Program-made: the position numbers and the translations under genes
Shown here: piece by piece, positions 33,576 through 42,213 of the stretch
Layout of the letters: every line of letters starts with the position of its first letter
Position numbering within the stretch: position 1 is the stretch's first letter
Notes under the pieces: model-generated
What the model was told of the DNA's origin: nothing
Databases searched by the model: none
What the model saw: only the letters and a program-made list of their open reading frames with translations
NCBI RefSeq assembly: GCF_003751625.1
Contig: NZ_RJUL01000005.1
Span: 1-64,000 of the forward strand
Length of the DNA: 64,000 nt
Source: Gallaecimonas pentaromativorans
GTDB taxonomy: Bacteria; Pseudomonadota; Gammaproteobacteria; Enterobacterales; Gallaecimonadaceae
Reading direction: 5' to 3'

Positions 33576-33622
33576 CCGCTATTGCCGCCCGTTCAGTTAT
33601 GTCTCAGGCACAAATCACGGGC

Positions 33623-33725
33623 AAAAAAAGAGGAGGCCATTGGCCTCCTTACAGGGAAAGATGTCATGAAAAGAAAGTTTGCTGCTTTCACTTCATCTGA
33701 TTGCGTCTGGCCGGAAAAGTTCCGG
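33623..33725 (-). ncRNA. Candidate small RNA / attenuator, repeat unit B
   Basis: Same layout as unit A and nearly the same sequence from CCGGAAC to the terminator. The 5' element here can fold as CCGGAA-CTT-TTCCGG. Terminator AGGAGGCC/GGCCTCCT (33631-33649) and U7 at 33629-33623. The number of A residues differs from unit A, shifting any plus-strand reading frame, which argues for an RNA rather than a peptide. Confidence 0.6.
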
Positions 33726-33760
33726 TAGCCTGTTGCTGGTGATTCAGCTAAATGCCAGGC

Positions 33761-33859
33761 AAAAAAAGGAGGCCATAAAGGCCTCCATCCAGGGATATGA
33801 CATGAAATATTTGCTGCTTGCGGTAAGTTAGAGGCAGTTGCCTTGAGAAAGTTCGCCGG
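33761..33859 (-). ncRNA. Candidate small RNA / attenuator, repeat unit C (diverged)
   Basis: More diverged copy: CCGGCGAACTTTC, AAGCAGCAAATATTTCATG, ATATCCCTGG, then the terminator GGAGGCC-loop-GGCCTCC (33768-33774 / 33780-33786) and U7. The AGCAGCAAA, TTTCATG and terminator blocks are conserved with units A and B. Confidence 0.5.
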
Positions 33860-33900
33860 TTCTGGCAACTTTTTTGCGAATTTATTGGAAGATGTTGTTA

Positions 33901-34500
33901 ATGAAGAGATTTCTATGGCTTTTGCCGGTACTTATTCTTGCAGGTTGCGCCACAGCGCCCCCTACGCACCCTGATAACCTGTGTTCCATCTTCAAGGAAA
34001 AGGACGATTGGTACGACGCTGCCATGGACGTACAAAAAAAATGGGGAGTACCGCCCCATATCCCGTTCGCCATGCTTTATCAGGAGTCGAGCTTTCGCCA
34101 CGACGCCCTGCCGCCCCGCGATTACCTGCTGGGATTTATCCCCTGGGGACGGGTCTCCAGCGCCTACGGCTACGCCCAGGCTAAGGAAGATACCTGGCAG
34201 GATTACATGCGCGAGACTGGCAACTGGGGCGCCGACCGCGACGACTTTGACGACGCTCTGGATTTCATGGGCTGGTTTATCGACAAAACCCGCAAGCTCA
34301 CCGGGGTGTCCAAATGGGATGCTTACGGCCAGTATCTTGCCTACCACGAAGGTTGGGGCGGGTATAACCGCAAGAGCTACAACAAAAAGCCCTGGCTGAA
34401 ACAGGTGGCCCGCAAGGTGGAAAGCCGTGCCAAAACCTTCTCCAAGCAGTACTGGCGCTGCAAGGACGACTTGAAAAAAGGTTTCTGGGATTGGTTCTAA
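33901..34500 (+). CDS. Lipoprotein with a transglycosylase SLT-like domain
   Basis: A 199-residue predicted lipoprotein: MKRFLWLLPVLILAGC is a signal peptide with lipobox LAGC (Cys16). The body contains PPHIPFAMLYQESSFRHDA, the catalytic-Glu region of the lytic transglycosylase (SLT) fold (Glu in YQESSF), then SAYGYAQAKEDTWQDY and YLAYHEGWGGYNR, which resemble the later SLT motifs (GxxQ and the AYNxG-type loop). It should cleave or bind peptidoglycan from the outer-membrane side. GGAAG lies about 10 bases before the ATG; ATG 33892 is an alternative. Followed by a terminator. Confidence 0.8.
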   Translation: MKRFLWLLPVLILAGCATAPPTHPDNLCSIFKEKDDWYDAAMDVQKKWGVPPHIPFAMLYQESSFRHDALPPRDYLLGFIPWGRVSSAYGYAQAKEDTWQDYMRETGNWGADRDDFDDALDFMGWFIDKTRKLTGVSKWDAYGQYLAYHEGWGGYNRKSYNKKPWLKQVARKVESRAKTFSKQYWRCKDDLKKGFWDWF

Positions 34501-34509
34501 GGGATAATA

Positions 34510-34533
34510 AAAAGGCCGCGGTTGCGGCCTTTT
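34510..34533. terminator. Bidirectional terminator
   Basis: AAAAGGCCGC / GCGGCCTTTT with loop GGTT, between the lipoprotein gene and the convergent CorC-family gene. Confidence 0.88.
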
Positions 34534-34536
34534 GGG

Positions 34537-35805
34537 TCAGTCTTTTTTGAACTGCGGCAGAATGCGCGCCGTTTTGACCATGTTGTCCTTCACATCCATG
34601 ATCTCCAGCGGGTAGCCCGCCAGGCGGATGGAAATATTGGCCTCGGGGATCTCCTCTAAATGCTCGAGGATCAGGCCATTGAGGGTCTTGGGGCCATCGG
34701 TGGGGAAATCCCAGTTCATTTCCTTGTTCAGCTCGCGAAGGGAAATACCCCCTTCCACCAGATAGGAGCCATCAGGCTGAGGCACTATTTCCTCGTGGGC
34801 CGAAGGCGCCTGATCGGTGGTGAAGTCGCCGACGATCTCCTCAAGGATGTCTTCAAGCGTCACCAGGCCCTGAATATCGCCGTATTCGTCCACCACCAGG
34901 CCGATACGTTCCTTGTTGCGCTGGAACTTTAACAGCTGCACGTTAAGGGGCGTGCCTTCGGGGATGAAGTAAATTTCCCGCACCGCCCGCAGCAGCGCCG
35001 ACTTGGTGAACTGGTTTTTCGACAGCAGTCGCAGGGCGTCGCGGGCATGCACAAAGCCGACGGCATCGTCGATGTTGTCTCGGTACAACAACACCCGGGT
35101 ATGCTGGGCGTGGGTAAGCTGTTTGACGATGGTGCTCCAGTCGTCGTTGATGTCGATGCCCTTGATGTCGGAACGGGTGGTCATTACGTCTTCGACCTGC
35201 ACCTTCTCAAGGTCGAGGATGGACACCAGCATGTCGCGGTGGCGCCTTGGGATCATGGCGCCGGCTTCGGCCACCACGGTGCGCAGCTCTTCGCTTGAGA
35301 GGCTATCGCCGCCGCCGGTACTGGGGCGGATGCGCAGCACAGCCAACAGACCATTGGATATGCCGTTAACTACCCATACCAGGGGGTAGAACACTTTCAG
35401 CAGCACCTTGAGGATAATGGACGCTGGAAAGGCCACCTTTTCCGGATAGAGGGCGGCCAGGGTCTTGGGGGTGACTTCGGCAAACAGCAATACCACTAAG
35501 GTCAGTGCAATGGTGGCCAGCAAGATCCCCAGGCCACCCATCAGGCGTTCGCCAAGGATGGTGGCAATAGCCGAGGCACCGATGTTGACCAGGTTGTTGC
35601 CGATAAGAATGAGGCCGATCAGGCGGTCGGGGCGTTCCAGCAGTTCGCTGGCACGCTGGGCACTACGTTGGCCTTCCTTGGTGAGATGCCGTAACCGATA
35701 ACGGTTAAGCGACATCATGCCGGTTTCAGAGCTGGAGAAAAACGCCGAAAGCAGGATGAGTACCACGAGGGTAATAACTAAGGTACCCGTCGATATGTCG
35801 TCCAA
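34537..35805 (-). CDS. HlyC/CorC family membrane protein with CBS domains (CorB/YfjD-like)
   Basis: A 422-residue CNNM-type protein. An N-terminal DUF21 membrane domain has about four TM segments (VVLILLSAFFSSSETGMMSLNRYRL contains the family's SSSETG motif). Two CBS domains follow (MTTRSDIKGIDI..; LGLVVDEYGDIQGLVTLEDILEEIVG) and a C-terminal transporter-associated CorC_HlyC domain. Members are implicated in Mg2+/Co2+ transport or resistance. It lies upstream of ypjD on the opposite strand of ffh, an arrangement (yfjD-ypjD/ffh-rpsP) also known from E. coli. Confidence 0.9.
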   Translation of the reverse strand: MDDISTGTLVITLVVLILLSAFFSSSETGMMSLNRYRLRHLTKEGQRSAQRASELLERPDRLIGLILIGNNLVNIGASAIATILGERLMGGLGILLATIALTLVVLLFAEVTPKTLAALYPEKVAFPASIILKVLLKVFYPLVWVVNGISNGLLAVLRIRPSTGGGDSLSSEELRTVVAEAGAMIPRRHRDMLVSILDLEKVQVEDVMTTRSDIKGIDINDDWSTIVKQLTHAQHTRVLLYRDNIDDAVGFVHARDALRLLSKNQFTKSALLRAVREIYFIPEGTPLNVQLLKFQRNKERIGLVVDEYGDIQGLVTLEDILEEIVGDFTTDQAPSAHEEIVPQPDGSYLVEGGISLRELNKEMNWDFPTDGPKTLNGLILEHLEEIPEANISIRLAGYPLEIMDVKDNMVKTARILPQFKKD

Positions 35806-35865
35806 AAGGGGTGTCCTTTAAAAATACAGGAACACCCATTTTACTACGCGAAGGGGGGGCTGTGA

Positions 35866-36666
35866 TCAAGACCGCAGTATCACTTCCTGGACAAATCGGC
35901 TGCCAAAGTAGGCCAATGTCAGTAAAAACGCCCCTGCAAGGCAAGCCCACACCGCGCCTTTACCCCGCCAACCATGGCGATAATGGGCATAAAGAGCGCC
36001 GGCATACACCACCCAGGCCATCAGCGACAACACCGTTTTGTGGGCGGTCGCCTTGGCGAACATGGCGCCGAGGAACACAAAACCGGAACCCAGGGCCAGA
36101 CTCAGCACAATCAAACCCACCAGCATCAGCTGGAACAGCTGGCGCTCTACCGTCATCAGCGGCGGCAAGAAGGCGGGCAGGGCAGAGAGGCGGCGCGATT
36201 TGAGCTGGCGGCGGATAAAGGCCATTTCCAGGGCGTACAACGCGGCGATCACCATGATGGCATAGGCAATCAGGCTAAGGGTGATGTGCACCACCACTTC
36301 CGGTTCGGTGCGCAGGTGCAGCATCCATTTTACCGGTACCAGCCAGGCGGCCAGCACCACCAGAGAGGCAAAACCATGGACGATGGGCATCAGCTGCAAC
36401 ACCGGCAGGCGCACCGCCGCTGAGGTCATCAGCATCACCACCACCCAACTGGACATGGACGCCACGTTCACTACCCCGAGGTTTTCACCGTCCCCGGTGG
36501 TAATGAGGATCATCAGGCTCGCCAGGTGAGCCCCGGCAGCAGCAAAGCCTAAGGACACCGTATGCACGCGGTTGGGGCCTGTGTGTGCGAACAGGCGGCT
36601 GGCGGCCAAAATGGCAGACAGGGCGTAAAGCACAGCGGCAAGCAGGGAGAAAATTGAGGTCAGCAT
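35866..36666 (-). CDS. ypjD: Inner-membrane protein YpjD (cytochrome c assembly family)
   Basis: A 266-residue polytopic protein of the CcsA/CcmF-like HemX group, with about eight TM helices. The conserved membrane motif LRTEPEVVVHITLSLIAYAIMVIAALYALEMAF is split by a His likely near heme or another ligand. Function in gammaproteobacteria is unproven; a role in heme handling is inferred from the family. MLTSIFSLL is taken as the start; the frame is open 44 codons upstream, which would overlap the ffh promoter region. It is divergent from ffh. Confidence 0.88.
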   Translation of the reverse strand: MLTSIFSLLAAVLYALSAILAASRLFAHTGPNRVHTVSLGFAAAGAHLASLMILITTGDGENLGVVNVASMSSWVVVMLMTSAAVRLPVLQLMPIVHGFASLVVLAAWLVPVKWMLHLRTEPEVVVHITLSLIAYAIMVIAALYALEMAFIRRQLKSRRLSALPAFLPPLMTVERQLFQLMLVGLIVLSLALGSGFVFLGAMFAKATAHKTVLSLMAWVVYAGALYAHYRHGWRGKGAVWACLAGAFLLTLAYFGSRFVQEVILRS

Positions 36667-36800
36667 GGCCTGAAACGATTCCTTTTTATGAAGGACCATT
36701 CTACGGGACGGCTTTTGTAAAAGTGAATAGCGGTGTTTCGGACTGACCCGGTGTTTGGGGTATACTGCCGAGCAGTTACGCATCCTGGGATAAAGCATCG

Positions 36801-38168
36801 ATGTTTGAGAATCTTTCCGACAGGCTTACACGCACCCTGAAAAACATCAGTGGCCGCGGCCGTCTGACCGAAGACAACATCAAAGATACCCTGCGCGAAG
36901 TGCGCATGGCGCTGCTGGAGGCCGACGTGGCCCTGCCAGTGGTGCGCGACTTCGTGGCCAAGGTCAAAGAGCGGGCCCTGGGGGCTGAAGTTACCAAATC
37001 CCTGAGCCCGGGCCAGGTCTTTATCAAGATTGTCCAAAGCGAGCTCGAAGCCGCTATGGGCGAGGCCAATGAGGCCCTCAACCTGGCGGCCCAGCCACCG
37101 GCGGTGGTGCTGATGGCCGGCCTGCAAGGTGCCGGTAAAACCACCTCGGTCGGTAAGCTGGCTCGCTTCTTAAAAGAACGCCACAAGAAGAAGGTGATGG
37201 TGGTCAGTGCCGACGTCTACCGTCCGGCCGCTATCAAACAGCTCGAAACCCTGGCCAATGAAGTGGGGGTCGCCTTCCACCCCTCTGATATCTCCCAAGA
37301 CCCGGTTGCCATTGCCAAGAGCGCCATCGACGCGGCCAAAAAAGGCTTCTATGACGTGCTGCTGCTCGATACCGCCGGCCGCTTGCACGTCGACGGCGAG
37401 ATGATGCAGGAAATCCAGCGCCTGCACAGCGCTGTGAATCCGGTAGAAACCCTGTTCGTGGTGGACGCCATGACCGGCCAGGACGCCGCCAACACCGCCA
37501 AGGCCTTCCACGAAGCCCTGCCGCTGACCGGCGTTATCCTCACCAAGGTCGACGGTGACGCCCGTGGCGGCGCCGCGCTTTCCATCCGCACCATCACCGG
37601 CAAGCCCATTAAATTCCTGGGGATGGGCGAGAAATCTGACGCCCTCGAGCCCTTCCACCCCGACCGGGTGGCCTCACGTATCCTCGGCATGGGCGACGTA
37701 CTGTCGCTGATTGAGGAAGTGGAACGCACCGTCGACAAAGACAAGGCCGCCAAACTGGCTGAAAAGGTCAAAAAGGGCAAAGGCTTTGATCTCGAGGACT
37801 TTCGCGAACAGCTCGAGCAGATGAATAACATGGGCGGCATGATGGGCATGCTCACCAAGCTGCCGGGCATGGGCCAGATCTCTGAGCAGATCAAAGGCCA
37901 GATGGACGACAAGATGACCAAGCGCCTGGGCGCCATCATCAGCTCCATGACCCCTGGCGAGCGCCGCACTCCCGACATCATCAAAGGCGCGCGCAAGCGC
38001 CGCATCGCTGCCGGCGCTGGTGTGGAAGTGCATGAAGTGAATAAGCTTTTGAAGCAGTTCACCCAAATGCAGAAAATGATGAAAAAGATGTCCGGCAAGG
38101 GCGGCATGATGAAGATGATGCGCTCAATGAAAGGCATGATGCCACCTGGCGGCATGCCCAAATTCTAA
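36801..38168 (+). CDS. ffh: Signal recognition particle protein Ffh
   Basis: GTPase subunit of SRP that targets nascent membrane proteins to FtsY and the translocon. The 455 residues are an N domain, a G domain with GLQGAGKTTSVGKLA, DTAGRLHVDGEMM and TKVDGDARGG, and a Met-rich M domain that binds 4.5S RNA (MNNMGGMMGMLTKLPGMG) with a long Met/Lys tail. Followed by a strong terminator. Confidence 0.98.
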   Translation: MFENLSDRLTRTLKNISGRGRLTEDNIKDTLREVRMALLEADVALPVVRDFVAKVKERALGAEVTKSLSPGQVFIKIVQSELEAAMGEANEALNLAAQPPAVVLMAGLQGAGKTTSVGKLARFLKERHKKKVMVVSADVYRPAAIKQLETLANEVGVAFHPSDISQDPVAIAKSAIDAAKKGFYDVLLLDTAGRLHVDGEMMQEIQRLHSAVNPVETLFVVDAMTGQDAANTAKAFHEALPLTGVILTKVDGDARGGAALSIRTITGKPIKFLGMGEKSDALEPFHPDRVASRILGMGDVLSLIEEVERTVDKDKAAKLAEKVKKGKGFDLEDFREQLEQMNNMGGMMGMLTKLPGMGQISEQIKGQMDDKMTKRLGAIISSMTPGERRTPDIIKGARKRRIAAGAGVEVHEVNKLLKQFTQMQKMMKKMSGKGGMMKMMRSMKGMMPPGGMPKF

Positions 38169-38176
38169 GCCGTAAA

Positions 38177-38202
38177 AAAAGGTGGCCTGGGCCACCTTTT
38201 TT
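38177..38202 (+). terminator. Terminator after ffh
   Basis: AAAAGGTGGC / GCCACCTTTT with a 4-base loop and extended T-run. Confidence 0.9.
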
Positions 38203-38230
38203 GTTTCTTTGCCCCCTTCGCCGCCTTTTC

Positions 38231-38258
38231 TTGCAAAAGCGAGCAATCTGAGTAAAAT
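38231..38258 (+). promoter_or_regulatory. Putative promoter of the rpsP operon
   Basis: TTGCAA (38231-38236), 16-base spacer and TAAAAT (38253-38258), followed by the GC-rich TGCCGGGC; leader of about 60 bases. Confidence 0.6.
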
Positions 38259-38325
38259 TGCCGGGCTTTACAGCATGGGTCCCCTCGTGGGCCCGCCATT
38301 CACTTGTATCAACCAAGAGGACGGT

Positions 38326-38568
38326 ATGGTTACCATTCGTTTGGCACGTGGCGGCGCTAAGAAGCGTCCGTTCTATCAAGTTGTCGTTGCTGACAGCCGT
38401 TACTCCCGCGACGGGCGTTTCATCGAGCGCGTTGGCTTCTTCAACCCTGTAGCCCGTGGCCAGGAAGAGAAACTGCGTCTGGACGTGGATCGCATCACTC
38501 ACTGGGTTTCCCAGGGTGCTTCCATGACCGATCGCGTTGCTCAACTGGTTAAGAGCAACAAGGCTTAA
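38326..38568 (+). CDS. rpsP: 30S ribosomal protein S16
   Basis: The 80-residue small-subunit protein begins [25 protein letters not shown] and includes [14 protein letters not shown], both diagnostic. ATG follows AAGAGG. The open frame extends 48 codons upstream but without homology. First gene of the rpsP-rimM-trmD-rplS operon. Confidence 0.98.
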   Translation: MVTIRLARGGAKKRPFYQVVVADSRYSRDGRFIERVGFFNPVARGQEEKLRLDVDRITHWVSQGASMTDRVAQLVKSNKA

Positions 38569-38604
38569 TAGCCTTAAGTTTTTCGGTAGAGGTAAGGGCT
38601 TTTC

Positions 38605-39123
38605 ATGGAAAAGATCACTGTTGGCAAGCTCGGCGCGCCTTACGGCATCCGAGGTTGGGTAAAAGTGAATTCCTTCACCGATGACCCGGAAAACATTTTT
38701 TCCTACCAACCCTGGCTCTTGGGCCGTGATGGGACCTGGCAGGAAACCGGCATCGTCAAATGGCGACGCCACAACAAGGGCCTCGTTGTGCTCTTGGACC
38801 AAATTACCGATCGCAATGGCGCCGAGCTTCTGAACGGCCTGGACATCGCTGTCCCCGCCGAGCAGCTGCCGGAGCTTGCTGAGGGTGACTTCTACTGGCG
38901 CGATCTGGAAGGGCTCCGCGTGGTAAACCTCCAGGGTTACGACCTTGGCCAGGTAGACCATCTGATGGAGACCGGCTCCAACGACGTGCTGGTGGTGAAA
39001 GCCAACAGCCGCGACAGCTTTGGTCAACGTGAACGATTGATCCCCTTCGTCATGGATCAGTTCATTAAAAAGGTCGACACCGATACCGGTGTCATCGAAG
39101 TGGACTGGGATCCCAGCTTCTGA
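38605..39123 (+). CDS. rimM: Ribosome maturation factor RimM
   Basis: Binds S19 in the 30S head and assists late 16S processing. The 172 residues have the N-terminal RimM barrel ([24 protein letters not shown]) and a C-terminal PRC barrel ([30 protein letters not shown]). The stop overlaps the trmD start by one base (TGATG). Confidence 0.96.
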   Translation: MEKITVGKLGAPYGIRGWVKVNSFTDDPENIFSYQPWLLGRDGTWQETGIVKWRRHNKGLVVLLDQITDRNGAELLNGLDIAVPAEQLPELAEGDFYWRDLEGLRVVNLQGYDLGQVDHLMETGSNDVLVVKANSRDSFGQRERLIPFVMDQFIKKVDTDTGVIEVDWDPSF

Positions 39124-39869
39124 TGAAGCTGGCGATAGTGACCCTTTTCCCTGACATGTTTCGGGCATTGACCGATCATGGCGTGATGGGAAAAGCCATC
39201 GACAAAGGTTTATTGCAGCTGGAGTGTATTAATCCTCGTGATTTTACCTCCGACAAGCATCGCACCGTGGACGACCGGCCTTATGGCGGCGGCCCCGGTA
39301 TGCTGATGAAGGTCGAACCGCTGCAAGCCGCCATTGCTGCCGCCAAAAGCGCAGCGGGCGAACAGGCTAAGGTGGTCTATCTTTCCCCCCAGGGGCGAAA
39401 GCTTGACCAACACGGCGTCCGAAGCCTGGTCCAGGCCAAAAACCTGGTCCTGGTGTGTGGCCGCTACGAAGGCATAGACGAGCGGGTGATTGAATCACTG
39501 GTGGACGAAGAATGGTCCATCGGCGATTACGTCCTCTCCGGTGGGGAACTCCCCGCCATGGTACTGATTGATGCGGTTGCCCGGCTGGTGCCGGGGGTAC
39601 TGGGTCATGAACAGTCCGCCGAGGAAGACTCCTTCGCGACGGGGCTACTTGATTGCCCCCACTACACGCGACCGGAAGTCCTTGACGGGCAAAAGGTACC
39701 GGATGTGCTTTTGAGCGGTGACCACGAAGCCATCCGCCGCTGGCGCTTAAAAGCGTCACTGGGGCGGACTTGGCAGCGGCGTTCGGATCTGCTGGACAAC
39801 CTAGCTCTGACTGACGAGCAGGAAAAACTTCTTGCTGAATTTATCCGCGAACAGGCGGATCACAGTTAA
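39123..39869 (+). CDS. trmD: tRNA (guanine-37-N1)-methyltransferase TrmD
   Basis: Makes m1G37 in tRNAs reading CNN/GGN codons, preventing frameshifts. The 248-residue SPOUT-knot protein has [35 protein letters not shown] and the knot loop [20 protein letters not shown]. Coupled to rimM by overlap. Confidence 0.97.
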   Translation: MKLAIVTLFPDMFRALTDHGVMGKAIDKGLLQLECINPRDFTSDKHRTVDDRPYGGGPGMLMKVEPLQAAIAAAKSAAGEQAKVVYLSPQGRKLDQHGVRSLVQAKNLVLVCGRYEGIDERVIESLVDEEWSIGDYVLSGGELPAMVLIDAVARLVPGVLGHEQSAEEDSFATGLLDCPHYTRPEVLDGQKVPDVLLSGDHEAIRRWRLKASLGRTWQRRSDLLDNLALTDEQEKLLAEFIREQADHS

Positions 39870-39899
39870 GTCTCAGTTACACCTAGGGAACTTGAAATT

Positions 39900-40253
39900 A
39901 TGAGCAACATCATCAAGCAACTTGAAGACGAGCAGCTGAAACAGGACGTCCCCGCTTTTGCACCGGGCGATACCTTGGTTGTTTCCGTCCGTGTTAAAGA
40001 AGGCGATAAAGAGCGTCTGCAGGCCTTTGAAGGCGTGGTTATTGCTATCCGTAACCGCGGTCTGCACTCTGCTTTCACCGTTCGTAAGATCTCTAACGGC
40101 GAAGGCGTTGAGCGCGTATTCCAGACCCACAGTCCTCTGGTCGCTAAGATCGAGGTCAAGCGTCGTGGTGACGTTCGTCGTGCCAAGCTGTACTACCTGC
40201 GCAGCCGTACCGGTAAGGCCGCACGTATCCGCGAGAAGCTGACCACCAAGTAA
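39900..40253 (+). CDS. rplS: 50S ribosomal protein L19
   Basis: The 117-residue protein contains [31 protein letters not shown] and [19 protein letters not shown] sequence, and ends with [19 protein letters not shown], all typical of L19. Last gene of the operon, followed by a terminator. Confidence 0.97.
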   Translation: MSNIIKQLEDEQLKQDVPAFAPGDTLVVSVRVKEGDKERLQAFEGVVIAIRNRGLHSAFTVRKISNGEGVERVFQTHSPLVAKIEVKRRGDVRRAKLYYLRSRTGKAARIREKLTTK

Positions 40254-40274
40254 TGGTCGCTGTATAAAGCTGAA

Positions 40275-40301
40275 AGCCCCGCCACCTGGCGGGGCTTTTT
40301 T
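40275..40301 (+). terminator. Terminator after rplS
   Basis: AGCCCCGCC / GGCGGGGCT, loop ACCT and six T. Confidence 0.92.
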
Positions 40302-40441
40302 GTGTCTGATATTCCGCTTGGCTCTCCCCTTTTCCTCGCTGAATCCACCAAGACGTTCAATCCAGATTGTTTTTCATCCTATGACGCAGGTCACTTTCCG
40401 GCGCCTCTGGTGTCGGTATGAGCTGTTGTTCTCTCTTTTTA

Positions 40442-40457
40442 AATCGTATACGGTATT
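40442..40457. promoter_or_regulatory. Candidate FCD-regulator operator, site 1 (nhaC-type gene)
   Basis: AATC-GTATAC-GGTATT, a GTATAC core with AT-rich flanks, 119 bases upstream of the NhaC-type gene. The rest of the 40302-40575 gap shows no gene. Confidence 0.55.
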
Positions 40458-40575
40458 TTTTATTCGCTTTGTTGGCGGCGGCGCAATGGCCTGGTAACGG
40501 CCCTGCTTTTAGCGGCGCCCCAAAGCGATGCTGGCGACTTCATTCATATAAAAACAACGCGTTAGGATTTCAGTT

Positions 40576-42000
40576 ATGACAGAGCCCTCTTCCCGCCGCC
40601 TACCCAATGCCCTGGAGATCTCGCTGCTGGCCCTGGCCATCATCGGGGTGATTTTCCTGTTCGTCCATGTGCTGGAGATGGCCATCCAACTGGCGCTGCT
40701 GGGCTGCTGGTTTGTGATGTTGGGCTTTGGTAAATACCTCAAGCTCGATTACGGCCGCATGCAAGACGGTATTACTGCCGGCATTAACCAGGGCATGGAT
40801 GCCATTTTGGTGCTGATCGCCGTTGGCGCCCTCATTGGCAGCTGGATGGCCGGTGGCATCGTGCCCAACATCATCTACCTGGGGTTGTCGGTGATGGACC
40901 CCAACATCTTTTTGATGGCGGCGTTTTTTATCTGCATGATCACCTCCCTTGCCACCGGCACCTCCTTTGGTACCGCCGGTACCGCTGGGGTAGCGATGAT
41001 GGGTATTGGCGCCGGTTTTAACTTCCCCATGCCGTTGGTGGCGGGGGCGGTGATCAGCGGCGCCTACGTGGGCGACAAGCTCTCGCCGCTGTCTGATACC
41101 ACGGTCATGACCGCCTCCCTGTGTAAAGTGGGGCTTATCGACCACGTAAAATCCATGCTCTACGTGGCGGTGCCGGCAGTGACCCTCAGCGGTTTGCTGT
41201 TTTTGCTGGTGGGCTTTCAGTACGGCCATGGCGGCAGCGTCGGCCGGGCTACCCAGGTGATGGAAGCGCTGGCTGGGCAATATCAAATTGCTTGGTACAT
41301 GCTGCTGCCAGCGCTGGCGGTGATCGCCATGCTGGTGATGAAGTTGCCGTCAGTGCCGGTGATTTTCTTTGGCGCCGTGCTGGGGGTGGTGTGGGCTTGC
41401 CTGTTCGAGCAGATGCCGCTGGTGGCGGCCATCAAGACCCTCTACGAGGGCAACCACATTCAATCAAGCCTCGATTTTCTCAATATCCTGCTTAACCGCG
41501 GCGGCATTGTCTCTATGCTGGAGGTGATCATGCTGGTGATGCTGGCCCTTGGCCTTGGCGGCCTGATGGAAGTCACCGGGGTGCTTGCCACCATCTCCAA
41601 CGGCCTGCAGCGCTGGGCCACCAATCAGGGGCGCTTGGGGCTGTCCACCATCTTTGCTGGCTTCTTGGGGAACTTCCTGGGGGGCGCGGCCTATGTGTCG
41701 CTTATCACCGCTACCACTATTACTGCCAAGAACTACGACAAGCTGGGGGTGGACCGGCGGGTGCTGTCTCGTAACACCGAGGCGGGCGGCACAGTCACCA
41801 CCCCGATGATCCCCTGGACCGATGGCGGCGTCTTTATGGCCACCACCCTGGGGGTAGCCACCACCGCCTACCTGCCGTATTTGTGGTATCACTTTATCGG
41901 GCTGTCGATTTCCATCTTCTATTGCTACGCCAACATCTTTTGCTTCGATAAAAAAAAGAGCAAAGATGAGGCGCCCGAGGCTGCGCTGGAAGCGGAATAA
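40576..42000 (+). CDS. NhaC family Na+/H+ antiporter-like transporter
   Basis: A 474-residue inner-membrane protein with about 12 TM helices. Family features: LISSxATGTSFGTAGTAGVAMMGIG-type Gly/Thr-rich motif, AGAVISGAYVGDKLSPLSDTT in the central region (close to the NhaC signature), and LVMLALGLGGLMEVTGVL. NhaC relatives include Na+/H+ antiporters and substrate/product exchangers such as the malate-lactate antiporter MleN. Its place next to the hydroxyproline genes and a shared operator suggest it exchanges or imports hydroxyproline or a product rather than serving pH homeostasis; this is inference. Confidence 0.85.
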   Translation: MTEPSSRRLPNALEISLLALAIIGVIFLFVHVLEMAIQLALLGCWFVMLGFGKYLKLDYGRMQDGITAGINQGMDAILVLIAVGALIGSWMAGGIVPNIIYLGLSVMDPNIFLMAAFFICMITSLATGTSFGTAGTAGVAMMGIGAGFNFPMPLVAGAVISGAYVGDKLSPLSDTTVMTASLCKVGLIDHVKSMLYVAVPAVTLSGLLFLLVGFQYGHGGSVGRATQVMEALAGQYQIAWYMLLPALAVIAMLVMKLPSVPVIFFGAVLGVVWACLFEQMPLVAAIKTLYEGNHIQSSLDFLNILLNRGGIVSMLEVIMLVMLALGLGGLMEVTGVLATISNGLQRWATNQGRLGLSTIFAGFLGNFLGGAAYVSLITATTITAKNYDKLGVDRRVLSRNTEAGGTVTTPMIPWTDGGVFMATTLGVATTAYLPYLWYHFIGLSISIFYCYANIFCFDKKKSKDEAPEAALEAE

Positions 42001-42027
42001 AAAAGGCCGGGTTCTACCCCGGCTTTT
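42000..42027 (+). terminator. Terminator after the NhaC-type gene
   Basis: GCCGGG / CCCGGC with a 6-base loop, flanked by A and T runs. Confidence 0.8.
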
Positions 42028-42099
42028 CATTTTTTGGCAATCCTTGGCAAACACACTGTATAAAAGCCCGAGGCGCCAGGCAGTAGGCAGTGCAGCGGG

Positions 42100-42115
42100 T
42101 ATATAGTATAATGTT
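42100..42115. promoter_or_regulatory. Candidate operator, site 2 (regulator gene promoter)
   Basis: TATATA-GTATAA-TGTT; the core differs from GTATAC in one base. It overlaps a perfect -10 box TATAAT (42107-42112), fitting autoregulation of the GntR gene starting at 42214. Confidence 0.55.
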
Positions 42116-42213
42116 TGCCTAAGCTTGTTACTTATACCGCACCTAGATAAGCCTATCCTCTTTCGTGCCAGCACCGCGCTTTGCAGAAACCGCCGTTAGG
42201 CTTCGGAGCCAAT

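Noticed and set aside
33513-33820. Short plus-strand peptides (9, 20 and 9 residues) starting MKK/MKR/MKY, each after an AGGAAA-like ribosome site in the three repeats
   Set aside because: Reading frames differ between the copies because of A-run length changes and the peptides are not conserved; the terminators act on the other strand.
33472-33859. The tandem repeats as a CRISPR array
   Set aside because: Only three ~100-base imperfect units with terminators; no short identical repeats with unique spacers of constant length.
40300-40497. Plus-strand 65-residue frame between rplS and the NhaC-type gene
   Set aside because: It starts inside the rplS terminator, overlaps the operator-like site and shows no recognisable features.
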